A DNA stretch of 64,000 bases, from contig NZ_JOEQ01000015.1 of NCBI RefSeq assembly GCF_000721075.1, forward strand, positions 1-64,000, written 5' to 3'. Below, one piece after another: positions 29,386-36,701 of the stretch. Every line of letters starts with the position of its first letter. Position 1 is the stretch's first letter. The notes beneath the pieces were generated by a model that was given only the letters and a program-made list of their open reading frames with translations, was not told where the DNA came from and did no database searches. This stretch comes from Streptosporangium amethystogenes. Lineage in GTDB: Bacteria > Actinomycetota > Actinomycetes > Streptosporangiales > Streptosporangiaceae. The position numbers and the translations under genes are program-made.

Positions 29386-30168
29386 ATGCCTGAGGTGGAC
29401 ACCCGTCCCTTGGACACCGCGCGAAGACTGGCCGAGTCCGGCGACCTCGACGGCGCCGCCGTGATCTTCGCGGAGCTGGCCGCCGACCCCGACGAGCCGG
29501 ATCGGGCACAGGCGGCGGTGGGCCTCGCCGTGGTGCTCCAGGAGCGCGGAGACGTGCCGGGCTCCCGCGCGGCCGCGCGCACCGCGCTGGCGACAGGGCA
29601 CCCGGAGTTCGCGGCGCAGGCCGCCTGCCTGCTCGCGGGGAGTTTCGAAAGGGAGGGGATGACCGACCAGGCCCGCGCCGCCTGGCAGGCCGCGCTGGGC
29701 GTCGGTCACCCCGCCTACGTCCCGTCGGCGCACATGGCCCTCGCCAGGCTCGCCACGGGCGCGGAGGAGGCCGAACGGTCGCTGCGTGACGCGCTGGCCA
29801 CCGGAGACCCGGAGGTCGCCCCTCGTGCCGCTCAGCGGCTGGCGGAGGCGCTCATCGAGGAGAGTGAGCCGGGGGAGGCCGCCCAGGTGCTGCTGGAGGC
29901 GCTCTCGGTGCCGGACGCGGTCGAGGTGCCCAGGCTGCGGGTGATGCTCGGCATCGCCCACCTGGAGCTGGCGTGCGCCGAGTTCTCCGGCGCGATCGAG
30001 GAGGGCGGCGACGTCGAGACCGGCGCGCTGGCCATCGAGCTTTTGGCCCGTACGCTCCCGCTCAGAGGACGCGGCGAGGACGCCGAGCGCGTCTGGCGCT
30101 ACGGCCTCGACAGCGCCGACGCCGACCTCGCCGGTGAGGTCCGCCTCCGCCGGGGCCGCGACGTCTGA
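29386..30168 (+). CDS. tetratricopeptide-like repeat protein
   Basis: A 260-residue Ala/Leu-rich all-helical protein made of repeated helix pairs with TPR character, for example ARRLAESGDLDGAAVIFAEL (about 11-30), ACLLAGSFEREGMTDQARAA and AQRLAEALIEESEPGEAAQVL. No enzyme motif is present. It probably serves as a protein-protein scaffold. The ATG at 29386 lies 24 bases after the gcvP terminator, so most of the leader would be that hairpin region. Partner and process are unknown. Confidence 0.7.
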   Translation: MPEVDTRPLDTARRLAESGDLDGAAVIFAELAADPDEPDRAQAAVGLAVVLQERGDVPGSRAAARTALATGHPEFAAQAACLLAGSFEREGMTDQARAAWQAALGVGHPAYVPSAHMALARLATGAEEAERSLRDALATGDPEVAPRAAQRLAEALIEESEPGEAAQVLLEALSVPDAVEVPRLRVMLGIAHLELACAEFSGAIEEGGDVETGALAIELLARTLPLRGRGEDAERVWRYGLDSADADLAGEVRLRRGRDV

Positions 30169-30277
30169 TTCCCGCGACACCCGCCCCCTGGGAGGGCTGG
30201 GCCCGGGCTCCGGGGCGTTGTCCGGCGTGACCTGACGTACCCGATGGAACGCCGGTCCCGCAGGCGGTCCGGAAAGG

Positions 30278-30628
30278 TCAGTCGCGCTCCCGCCGGCGGC
30301 TCAGGGCATGGGCGACGTTGATCGCGACGATGCCGCCCCAGGCCAGCAGCAGGCCGGCGCTGCCCGCCGCGGCCGCCGCGATGGCGGTCAGCGGGATGCC
30401 GATGCCCATCGAGCCGAGCGCGATCGTGATCGAGGGGTTCCCGGCCTTGCGCGGCTGCGCCCAGCGCATGCCGGTGGCGTGCATCTCGGTGTGTACCCGG
30501 TGGGCGATGGTCGCGTCCAGGCGCGACACGAACGACTCGATGAGGGCGGTCTCGTACTCCGGGCCGAGATCACGGCGGGCCTCGAGAGTGGCGCGCATGT
30601 CCTGGCGGATATCTTGGTAGTCCTGCAC
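30278..30628 (-). CDS. small membrane protein of unknown function
   Basis: A 116-residue protein with a soluble acidic-basic N-terminal half (QDYQDIRQDMRATLEARRDL) and two hydrophobic segments near the C-terminus (about 65-85 and 88-106), ending in SRRRERD. The GTG at 30628 is preferred because AAGGAG lies 12 bases upstream; an ATG at 30664 has no ribosome binding site. No function is recognised. It is convergent with the TPR gene and divergent from the hydrolase gene. Confidence 0.6.
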   Translation of the reverse strand: MQDYQDIRQDMRATLEARRDLGPEYETALIESFVSRLDATIAHRVHTEMHATGMRWAQPRKAGNPSITIALGSMGIGIPLTAIAAAAAGSAGLLLAWGGIVAINVAHALSRRRERD

Positions 30629-30684
30629 TCTTCGATTGTTCTCCTTCGCCCGGCCGCCGGGCATCGGTCGTTAGGACGAGATCC

Positions 30685-31344
30685 GTGTCCATCTCCGAGT
30701 CCGTGTCCCTCCCGGCTACCGTCCCGCCTCTGGAGATCGCGACCCCGCACGGCCCGGCCCTGGTGGAGATCGACGAGGTGGCCACTCCGCGCTTCCTGCT
30801 GGTGCTCACCCACGGCTCGGCCGGGGGAGTGGACGCCCCCGACCTGCTGGCGGTGCGGGACGCCGTGACGGCGGTCGGCGGGACCGTCGCGCGGGTGCTC
30901 CAGCCGTTCCGGATGCGCGGTGCCCGCGCGCCGGGCTCGGCGGTCAGACAGGACGAGGCATGGGAGACGCTGGTGGCCGTCCTGCGCGAGCGCTACCCGG
31001 GGCTGCCGCTCGCGCAGGGCGGGAGAAGTAACGGGGCCAGGGTCGCCTGTCGTACGGCCCGCCGGGTCGAGGCCCGTGTGGTCGTCGCGCTGGCCTTCCC
31101 GCTGCACCCGCCGGGCAGGCCGGAGCGGTCACGCGCCGGGGAGCTGCGCGCGGCGGGTGTGGACGTGCTGGTGGTGAACGGAGACCGTGACCCGTTCGGC
31201 GTGCCCGAAGCGGCGGATGCCGCGCGCCTGGTCGTGCTGCCGGGACAGGGCCACGACCTTGGGAAGGACCCCGCCAGGGTGGGTGAGGTGGTCGCCGAAT
31301 GGCTCGACGCGAGGATGCGGCCGGGCCCGTGTGAGCCCGGGTGA
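30685..31344 (+). CDS. alpha/beta hydrolase, KANL3/Tex30-like
   Basis: A 219-residue hydrolase. The N-terminal FLLVLTHGSAGGVDAPDL (about 37-54) has the oxyanion loop. GGRSNGARVA (about 112-121) has the nucleophile-elbow sequence GRSNG with Ser as nucleophile. LVVNGDRDPFG (about 163-173) and LPGQGHDLG (about 187-195) supply the Asp and His. The order fits the KANL3/Tex30 alpha/beta-hydrolase-like family. The start is GTG at 30685. The substrate is unknown. Confidence 0.8.
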   Translation: MSISESVSLPATVPPLEIATPHGPALVEIDEVATPRFLLVLTHGSAGGVDAPDLLAVRDAVTAVGGTVARVLQPFRMRGARAPGSAVRQDEAWETLVAVLRERYPGLPLAQGGRSNGARVACRTARRVEARVVVALAFPLHPPGRPERSRAGELRAAGVDVLVVNGDRDPFGVPEAADAARLVVLPGQGHDLGKDPARVGEVVAEWLDARMRPGPCEPG

Positions 31345-31360
31345 GCTCGCGTGAATGCCG

Positions 31361-31552
31361 TCAGGCGACGCCGGCCAATGGCCGGTGTGGCTCGATGACG
31401 GCGCCGTCGGGGAGGAGTTCGCCGGTGTCCTCGAACAGCACCACACCGTTGCAGAGCAGGCTCCAGCCCTGCTCGGGGTGGGCCGCCATGGTGCGGGCGG
31501 CTTCGCGGTCCAGCGCCTCAGCGGGCGGACAGGACGGCTCGTGCGGGCACAT
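31361..31552 (-). CDS. DUF5999 family small protein
   Basis: A 63-residue protein with the DUF5999 pattern seen in streptomycetes and relatives: MCPHEPSCPPAEALDREAA, then HPEQGWSLLCNGVVLFEDTG, then LLPDG. The Cys/His residues (Cys2, His4, Cys8, Cys34) could bind a metal, but that is a guess. GGAGG lies nine bases before the ATG at 31552. The function is unknown. Confidence 0.82.
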   Translation of the reverse strand: MCPHEPSCPPAEALDREAARTMAAHPEQGWSLLCNGVVLFEDTGELLPDGAVIEPHRPLAGVA

Positions 31553-31684
31553 CGGCGTGCCTCCGGATCTCTCGTGTCGGCTCGCCCAGGTCACGCCGGC
31601 ACGGGGTGGGCATCGGACATCCGGCGGGCACCGTCACCGATGGGTCTCCGTTCCCACGCATGACGGGGGACGAGCATCTGAATG

Positions 31685-31824
31685 TTGACATATGGCCGTG
31701 CGAGCCCTGATAGAGCGAGGCTCGCACATCAAGCAGATCAAGTGTGCGATCGATCGCACCTCGGCGACATAGCCCGTTAGGACTGTTTGCGAACTGGTAG
31801 AGGGCCAGTCCGTCAGGGCTTTAT
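31685..31824 (+). ncRNA. candidate small RNA with nested dyads and terminator-like hairpin
   Basis: This lies in a 404-base gene-free island (31553-31956). TTGACA at 31685-31690 has TGATAG 17 bases later. Around that -10, GTGCGAGCC (31698-31706) faces GGCTCGCAC (31719-31727). The perfect palindrome GTGCGATCGATCGCAC follows at 31744-31759. AGCCC-N4-GGACTG (31771-31785) then faces CAGTCC-N4-GGGCT (31806-31820), followed by TTTATC, like a terminator. A short transcript of about 100 bases is possible. A 26-codon ATG frame (31692-31772) also runs through it. Confidence 0.35.
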
Positions 31825-31897
31825 CAGGGGATGTGACCTATAACACAGCATGCCTCATATAAGGATATTCGGCCAAGTGCGACACGCCGCGAGCCAG

Positions 31898-31913
31898 GTA
31901 AACGATCGGTTAC
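31898..31913. promoter_or_regulatory. imperfect palindrome in gene-free island
   Basis: GTAAACGATCGGTTAC is a 16-bp near-palindrome with one mismatched pair. It lies beyond the 3' end of the TetR gene; any target is unclear. Confidence 0.25.
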
Positions 31914-31956
31914 AACTTCCTGACGTGCACCGATGTGGTCTTCCGCCGCTTACCGG

Positions 31957-32544
31957 CTACCGTGCGCCCAGGCCGGCCAGGAGTGCGTCCAGCCCGTACT
32001 CGAAATCGGCGTCCGCCCCGGGGCTGCCGCCTCCCTGTGAAGGGGGACGCCACGGCTCGTTGTCGTCGCCGGAGGGCTCGGCCCAGCCCGACTGCTGCAC
32101 CTCCACCGTCACCGCGCCGAAGACATAGGCCCTCAGTGCCCGCACCGCTCCCGTCGCGTCGGCCAGCCCCGCGTCGGCCAGTTGGTCGGTCTGCTCCCTG
32201 ATCGCGATCGCGGCCCGGCCCCTCGGGGGCTTGGTCAGGGCCAGCGCCAGCACCCCCGGATGCTCCCTGAGCGCGGCGCGGCTCGCCCGGCACCAGGCCC
32301 TCGCGCTCTCCTGCCAGCTCTCGCCGGGCTCGACGTGGACCGTGGTGACATGCTCGGCCAGCGCGTCCATGAGGGCGTCCTTGCCGCGGGGCAGGTGATG
32401 GTAGATGGCCATCGCCTCCACCTGGAGTGCGTCGCCCAGCCGTCGCATGGTCAGGCGCCGGAGCCCCTGGCCGTCGGCGATGTGGAGGGCGGCGTCGATG
32501 ATGCGCTCCCTGGAGAGCGGGATGGGTGGTCGCTTGGCAGGCAT
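31957..32544 (-). CDS. TetR family transcriptional regulator
   Basis: A 195-residue TetR regulator. The N-terminal HTH is RERIIDAALHIADGQGLRRL with TMRRLGDALQVEAMAIYHHL (residues 12-51). The YHHLPRGKDALMDAL segment and the following domain resemble the tetracycline-repressor C-terminal class. The last quarter has a Gly/Pro-rich loop (PWRPPSQGGGSPG). A perfect palindrome 11 bases before the ATG suggests autoregulation. No target gene is directly divergent except the small hypothetical gene at 32758. Confidence 0.88.
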   Translation of the reverse strand: MPAKRPPIPLSRERIIDAALHIADGQGLRRLTMRRLGDALQVEAMAIYHHLPRGKDALMDALAEHVTTVHVEPGESWQESARAWCRASRAALREHPGVLALALTKPPRGRAAIAIREQTDQLADAGLADATGAVRALRAYVFGAVTVEVQQSGWAEPSGDDNEPWRPPSQGGGSPGADADFEYGLDALLAGLGAR

Positions 32545-32555
32545 GGGGGCATCCT

Positions 32556-32567
32556 GTCACCGGTGAC
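32556..32567. promoter_or_regulatory. candidate TetR operator
   Basis: GTCACCGGTGAC, a perfect 12-bp palindrome, 11 bases upstream of the TetR start codon. Confidence 0.5.
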
Positions 32568-32757
32568 CTTACTGCGTAAAGGAGGGCGCGCCGGACAGAT
32601 CGATCCGCTTCGCGTACCACCGCTCCGTGCACGCCCGGTACCGCGAGCCGGTTCCCGGTACGGCTGATCCCGAGTACGTGAGGTGGGGATGAACGGCGTA
32701 GGCTACGACCGGTGACCTGCCGGAGGCGACCCGGCGACCGGTGAGAGAGGGCAGAAG

Positions 32758-33159
32758 ATGGCGTTTTTCCGACCGAGCGTGAGCCGGGAGGCGGAGGTTC
32801 GCTACCACGCTGACCAGGAGGTCGGGAAGGGCTTCCCCGAGCTTCTGGAGAAGGCGCGCCTGGCCGAGGCCGGCCTGCGCCGGGCGCAGGCCGATCTGGC
32901 TCCCGTGCAGGAACTGCGAGCCGCCGGGCTGGCCTTCGACAGGGCGCTGACCGAGGCTCTGCGGGCGGCCGAGGCCAACCAGCGCGCGACGTTCGGCATC
33001 AAGTCCTACGACGACCGGATCCGCCGTCGCAAGGGCAAGGCCACCCCTCGGGGTGCCGAGTGGACCGCCGAGGTGAACCGCCTGCGCACCCTGCGCGAGC
33101 AGAACCGGCTGACCGGTATCCCCCGGGTCCCGCGCCCGGCCGTCACCGCCGCCCGCTGA
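32758..33159 (+). CDS. hypothetical protein, helical and basic
   Basis: A 133-residue protein with a long Ala/Glu/Arg-rich helical stretch (about 25-75, possible coiled coil) and a basic second half with FGIKSYDDRIRRRKGKATPRG. No signal peptide or membrane segment is seen. GAGAGGG lies eight bases before the ATG. I do not recognise the family. The coding pattern and start site make it a likely real gene. Confidence 0.55.
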   Translation: MAFFRPSVSREAEVRYHADQEVGKGFPELLEKARLAEAGLRRAQADLAPVQELRAAGLAFDRALTEALRAAEANQRATFGIKSYDDRIRRRKGKATPRGAEWTAEVNRLRTLREQNRLTGIPRVPRPAVTAAR

Positions 33160-33178
33160 GCCCGGCGCGCCGCCCGGC

Positions 33179-33838
33179 TCAGCGGGCGGCGTGTGTGGCG
33201 GAGGCGGTGAGCAGTCGCTGGACGCGGACGGCGGCCAGGACCGCCGCGCATCGCTCGGCCGCGTAGGTCTGAGCCATCCTGTGGTGTTCGGCGGAGAAGT
33301 CGGCCACCCCGTCGGCGACGAAGAACACCTCCACGTCGCCCATGAAGGCATCGCAGGCCGTCATCAGGCAGCCGATATGGGCGTAGATGCCGGTGACGAT
33401 GAGCTGGTCGCGGCCCTGCTCGGCGAGCAGTTCACGGAGCGGAGTGCGGTGGAAGGCGCTGTAGCGCCACTTGGTGAGCCGGATGTCGGCCGGGCCTGGG
33501 GTGAGCGCGGTGACGATCTCCTGGGCGCCGGGGTCGGCACCCACTCCTGCTCCCCAGAAGTCCTCCAGCAGGCCACGTTGTGCCGAGGTCTGTCCGCCCG
33601 GCTGGGCCGAGTAGACCACCGGGATACCGAGTCGCCAGGCGGTCTCGCGGAGAGCGGTGATCGCCGAGATCAGTTCCATGATCGGCGAGGTTCCCGGCGC
33701 GAACGCGTTGACGAAGTAGTTCTGCATGTCGTGGACGAGCAGCACCGCCCGGCGGGCGTCCGGTGTCCAGGAGACGCGGTTGACCGGCATCTCGTCCTCA
33801 CGGGGCATCGGATAGGGGGTGATGGTGGGTATGGCCAC
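33179..33838 (-). CDS. isochorismatase (DhbB/EntB or PhzD type, no carrier domain)
   Basis: A 219-residue isochorismatase that hydrolyses isochorismate to 2,3-dihydro-2,3-dihydroxybenzoate. Family features: IPTITPYPMP at the start, AVLLVHDMQNYFV with catalytic Asp (about 37), LTKWRYSAF with catalytic Lys (about 122) and VTGIYAHIGCL (about 146-156). DhbB/EntB proteins normally carry a C-terminal aryl carrier domain of about 80 residues; it is absent here, so the protein resembles stand-alone PhzD. The start is GTG at 33838, with AAGGAG upstream. It follows dhbC after 215 bases in which I see no gene. Confidence 0.88.
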   Translation of the reverse strand: MAIPTITPYPMPREDEMPVNRVSWTPDARRAVLLVHDMQNYFVNAFAPGTSPIMELISAITALRETAWRLGIPVVYSAQPGGQTSAQRGLLEDFWGAGVGADPGAQEIVTALTPGPADIRLTKWRYSAFHRTPLRELLAEQGRDQLIVTGIYAHIGCLMTACDAFMGDVEVFFVADGVADFSAEHHRMAQTYAAERCAAVLAAVRVQRLLTASATHAAR

Positions 33839-34053
33839 GGCTGCCTCTCCTTCTTGCCTTGTGCTCGGCGTCTCGACGCGTACGGGGGGTCGCCGGGAGC
33901 GCGAGTTCGTTCTGTGTGCCTTGGCGGTGGTGGTTCGGCTGGATCTTCGCGAGCGGGAGCCGGTCGGGGAGCGCACCTGTGGCCGGTCCCGCTCCGGCGG
34001 GAGGGGCTTCGGCACGGCCGGATGACCGGCGCCGGGCGGCCCGGTCGGCCTCG

Positions 34054-35220
34054 TCACGTCTCCGGTCTCTCTCCGGTGTAGGGGTCGGAATCCAGGTCCA
34101 GGCCGAGGGCGTGCAGGAGGGTGCGGAACTTGGCGGAGGTTTCGGCCAGTTCCTCTTCGGGGACCGATTCCGCCACGATCCCGCCGCCGGCGAACAGCCG
34201 GATGCCCGTGCCGGTCACCTCGGCACAGCGGATCGCCACCGCCCACTCGCCGTTGCCCGAGGTGTCGCACCAGCCGACCATGCCGCTGTAGAAGCCTCGG
34301 TCGAAGGGTTCGATACCGGTGATCGCGGCGCGTGCCGCGGCGGTGGGGGTGCCGCAGACCGCGGGGGTCGGGTGCAGGGCGACGGCCAGGTCGAGCGCGG
34401 TGGTCCGGGGGTCGGCGAGCCGGCCGGTGATTCTGCTGGACAGGTGCCACATGGTCGAGGTGCAGATCAGTGATGGCTCGGACGGGACGCTCAGTGCCCG
34501 GCAGTGCGGGGCGAGCGCGGCGGCCACGGCCTGGACCACGACCGCGTGCTCATGCTGGTCCTTGGCCGAACAGAGCAGCGCCGCCGCACGGCGGCGGTCC
34601 TCCGCGGGGTCGGCGCTGCGTGCGGCCGAGCCGGCCAGCGGGTTGGCGACGACGGCGGGACCGTCCCTGGAGACCAGCAGTTCCGGGCTGGCGCCCACCA
34701 GGGTTCGTCCGCCCGGCAGGTCGATGGCGAAGACGTGGCCGTGTGGATCGCGCACCGCCAGGCGCCGGACCATCGAGGCGATGTCGGCGGGTTCGGGCCT
34801 GGTCAGCTCCAGGGACCTGGCCAGTACCACCTTCTCCGCCGATCCGGTGCGGAGCAGTTCCAGTACCCGCCGGACGCCTTCCAGGTGGCCCGCGGGTGTG
34901 GGGACGGGGGTGATCCGCCACGGTCGTGTGTTCTCTCTGCGTGGCGGCTCGCCGGGCAGGAAGGGATCGGCCCAGCGGGTGCGCAGGGGAGTGATCAGGT
35001 GCGCCGAGGTGGGGTCGTCGAACGGGACCGCACCGAGGATCAGGTCGCCGTGCCCGCGTACGCTCTGGGCCAGTTCCCGCAGGGTGCGCACGGGTGGCAG
35101 CACGGCGGTGACGCCTCCGGCGAGGAGGGTGTGCCGGGGAGAGGAGAAGATCGATGAGGAGCCTGGCCGGTACTCGTCGAGAAGCTCAGTGGCGCTGACC
35201 GCCTCGTATGCGATAGTCAA
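34054..35220 (-). CDS. dhbC: isochorismate synthase (siderophore type)
   Basis: A 388-residue chorismate-binding enzyme converting chorismate to isochorismate. Motifs are KVVLARSLEL (catalytic Lys near residue 128), GASPELLV (about 175), LHPTPAVCGTP (about 281-291) and GEWAVAIRCAEV (about 321). The start is TTG at 35220, six bases after AAAGG, and lies 20 bases downstream of the dhbA stop. With dhbA and the isochorismatase it supplies 2,3-dihydroxybenzoate. Control by iron is inferred from the upstream iron boxes. Confidence 0.9.
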   Translation of the reverse strand: MTIAYEAVSATELLDEYRPGSSSIFSSPRHTLLAGGVTAVLPPVRTLRELAQSVRGHGDLILGAVPFDDPTSAHLITPLRTRWADPFLPGEPPRRENTRPWRITPVPTPAGHLEGVRRVLELLRTGSAEKVVLARSLELTRPEPADIASMVRRLAVRDPHGHVFAIDLPGGRTLVGASPELLVSRDGPAVVANPLAGSAARSADPAEDRRRAAALLCSAKDQHEHAVVVQAVAAALAPHCRALSVPSEPSLICTSTMWHLSSRITGRLADPRTTALDLAVALHPTPAVCGTPTAAARAAITGIEPFDRGFYSGMVGWCDTSGNGEWAVAIRCAEVTGTGIRLFAGGGIVAESVPEEELAETSAKFRTLLHALGLDLDSDPYTGERPET

Positions 35221-35240
35221 AGCTGACCTTTCGGGGGATC

Positions 35241-36002
35241 TCAGGCCCGGAGCGTGGCGCCGCCGTCCACGTACAGGTCTTGCATGGTGATGTGCCGGGC
35301 ACGGTCCGAGGCGAGGAACAGCACCGCCTCGGCGATGTCCGAGGGGTCGGCCAGCCGGCCCAGCGGAATGCCCACGCGGTAGGAGGACGGATCTCCCTCA
35401 AGCACGGTGCGGGGGTCGAGCCCCGCCTGCATCGCGGTGTCCGTCGATCCGGGCGAGACCACGTTGCAGCGGATGCCGTGGCGGGCGAGTTCCAGCCCGG
35501 CACATCGGGTGAACATGACCGCGGCGGCCTTGGAGGCCGCGTATGCCGCCATGCCGACGCGCGGCACGCCCGCGGCGTTGGAGGCCACGGTGACGATCGT
35601 CCCGCGGCCGCGGGGGATCATGCGGCGGGTCACGGCGCGGACGGTGTGGAAGACCCCGCCGGCGTTCACAGCGAACACGTGCTCCCAGTCATCGGTGCTC
35701 AGCTCGGTCACCGCGCCGGTGCGCAGTACGCCGGCGACGTTGACCAGGACACCGACCGGTCCCAGTTCGTTCTCGATCCTGCTGACGACGGCGTCAACCT
35801 GGCCGGGGTCTCTGACGTCGGCCACGTGGCGGGCGATCGGCTCTGGTCGGCTCTCCCAGGGCCCGTCGCGCACATCGACTCCGGCCACGATCATCCCGGC
35901 ACGGGCGAGAGCCGTCGCGACGGCGGCTCCGATGCCTCCTGCGGCGCCCGTGACAAGGGCCACCGTCCCGGGGAGGCCAGGATGGTCTTGCCTGTTGGTC
36001 AC
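35241..36002 (-). CDS. dhbA: 2,3-dihydro-2,3-dihydroxybenzoate dehydrogenase
   Basis: A 253-residue SDR enzyme oxidising 2,3-dihydro-2,3-dihydroxybenzoate to 2,3-dihydroxybenzoate with NAD+. Features are [13 protein letters not shown] (about 17-29, cofactor), [10 protein letters not shown] (about 84-93) and the catalytic Ser-Tyr-Lys in VASNAAG and YAASKAA. The GTG at 36002 is chosen because GTGAGG lies five bases upstream; the GTG at 36008 has none. The gene is first in the minus-strand dhb operon, and an iron box is 20 bases upstream. Confidence 0.88.
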   Translation of the reverse strand: MTNRQDHPGLPGTVALVTGAAGGIGAAVATALARAGMIVAGVDVRDGPWESRPEPIARHVADVRDPGQVDAVVSRIENELGPVGVLVNVAGVLRTGAVTELSTDDWEHVFAVNAGGVFHTVRAVTRRMIPRGRGTIVTVASNAAGVPRVGMAAYAASKAAAVMFTRCAGLELARHGIRCNVVSPGSTDTAMQAGLDPRTVLEGDPSSYRVGIPLGRLADPSDIAEAVLFLASDRARHITMQDLYVDGGATLRA

Positions 36003-36021
36003 ATACACCTCACTAAAATGT

Positions 36022-36040
36022 TTAGGTTAGCCTTGCCTCA
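36022..36040. promoter_or_regulatory. iron box 1 (DmdR/IdeR-type)
   Basis: TTAGGTTAGCCTTGCCTCA matches the 19-bp actinobacterial iron box (TTAGGTTAGGCTCACCTAA) at most positions. It lies directly before dhbA, so Fe-DmdR1/IdeR should repress the operon. Confidence 0.88.
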
Positions 36041-36132
36041 CTTGCCCTATGTGTCAGGGGGTGTCAGTAGATGTGGAATGTGATCTGGTCATGATGATAT
36101 GCCGCTTGACGCCTGCGTCAATAAGGTGAATA

Positions 36133-36151
36133 TTAGGTGAGCCTTGCCTAA
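36133..36151. promoter_or_regulatory. iron box 2 (DmdR/IdeR-type)
   Basis: TTAGGTGAGCCTTGCCTAA is a near-perfect iron box with intact TTAGG/CCTAA ends. It is 130 bases from dhbA and 224 bases before the broken mbtH-like gene, which points away from it. It probably served a divergent siderophore operon. Confidence 0.88.
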
Positions 36152-36374
36152 TTAAAACCTGTCTCAGGAGTCCCTCGGGTCACTCGTTCGGCGCCGTGGC
36201 CAGGTCTTTCTCCGAGAGCGCCAAGTGACCCTTCGTTTTCCCCCGAATCCCTGGGGCCGGGGAGGAAACGACGGTCGTCACCTGTCCGCCCGTCGCTCGC
36301 CTGCCCTCCCTGAGAGGGGCACACGATTCCGATCTCCGGCCAGGTGCCCGGGATGTTCCCGCTGGGGGTACTCG

Positions 36375-36576
36375 ATGACCAATCCGTTCGACGACGAGAG
36401 CGCGCCGTTCCCGGTGCTGGTGAACGCGTAGGGGCAGCACTCGCTGTGGCCCGCGTTCGCCGACGTCCCCGGGGGGCGCCCATGGTGAGGACTCCCGCGC
36501 CGGGTGCCTGGCCTACGTCGGGGGCTCCTGGAGCGACATGTGTCCCAGGAGCCTTGCCGCCGCGATGGGCGGCTGA
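36375..36576 (+). pseudogene. mbtH-like pseudogene
   Basis: The frame opens MTNPFDDESAPFPVLVNA, a typical MbtH-family start, then meets TAG at 36429. Read on, it gives GQHSLWPAFADVPGG. The frame then shifts at about 36470-36480 and continues AHGEDSRAGCLAYVGG with SWSDMCPRSL to a TGA at 36574. All MbtH landmarks (NPFDD, HSLWP, HGEDSR, W.DM.P.SL) are present in order over about 65 codons. The gene is inactivated by one nonsense codon and one deletion in the WxVVHG region. MbtH proteins activate NRPS adenylation domains. Confidence 0.85.
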
Positions 36577-36650
36577 TCCCCGAGCCCCCCGCGGCCCCGC
36601 ACGATCCTCGGGGCCACGAGGGCCCTCACGGCCGAGCCCAGGAGACGGCG

Positions 36651-36692
36651 AAGGGCGCCCTCACGGACCGGGAGGTCTCGCGGGGCGCCCTT
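36651..36692 (-). terminator. terminator of the sigma factor gene
   Basis: AAGGGCGCCC and GGGCGCCCTT form a perfect 10-bp stem around 22 bases, 10 bases beyond the sigma gene stop. No T-run is present. Confidence 0.5.
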
Positions 36693-36701
36693 CGAGGCGG
36701 G

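Noticed and set aside
33839..34053. Possible dhbE remnant between the isochorismatase and dhbC
   Set aside because: Translations in all minus-strand frames give Arg/Pro-rich sequence with no adenylation-domain motif.
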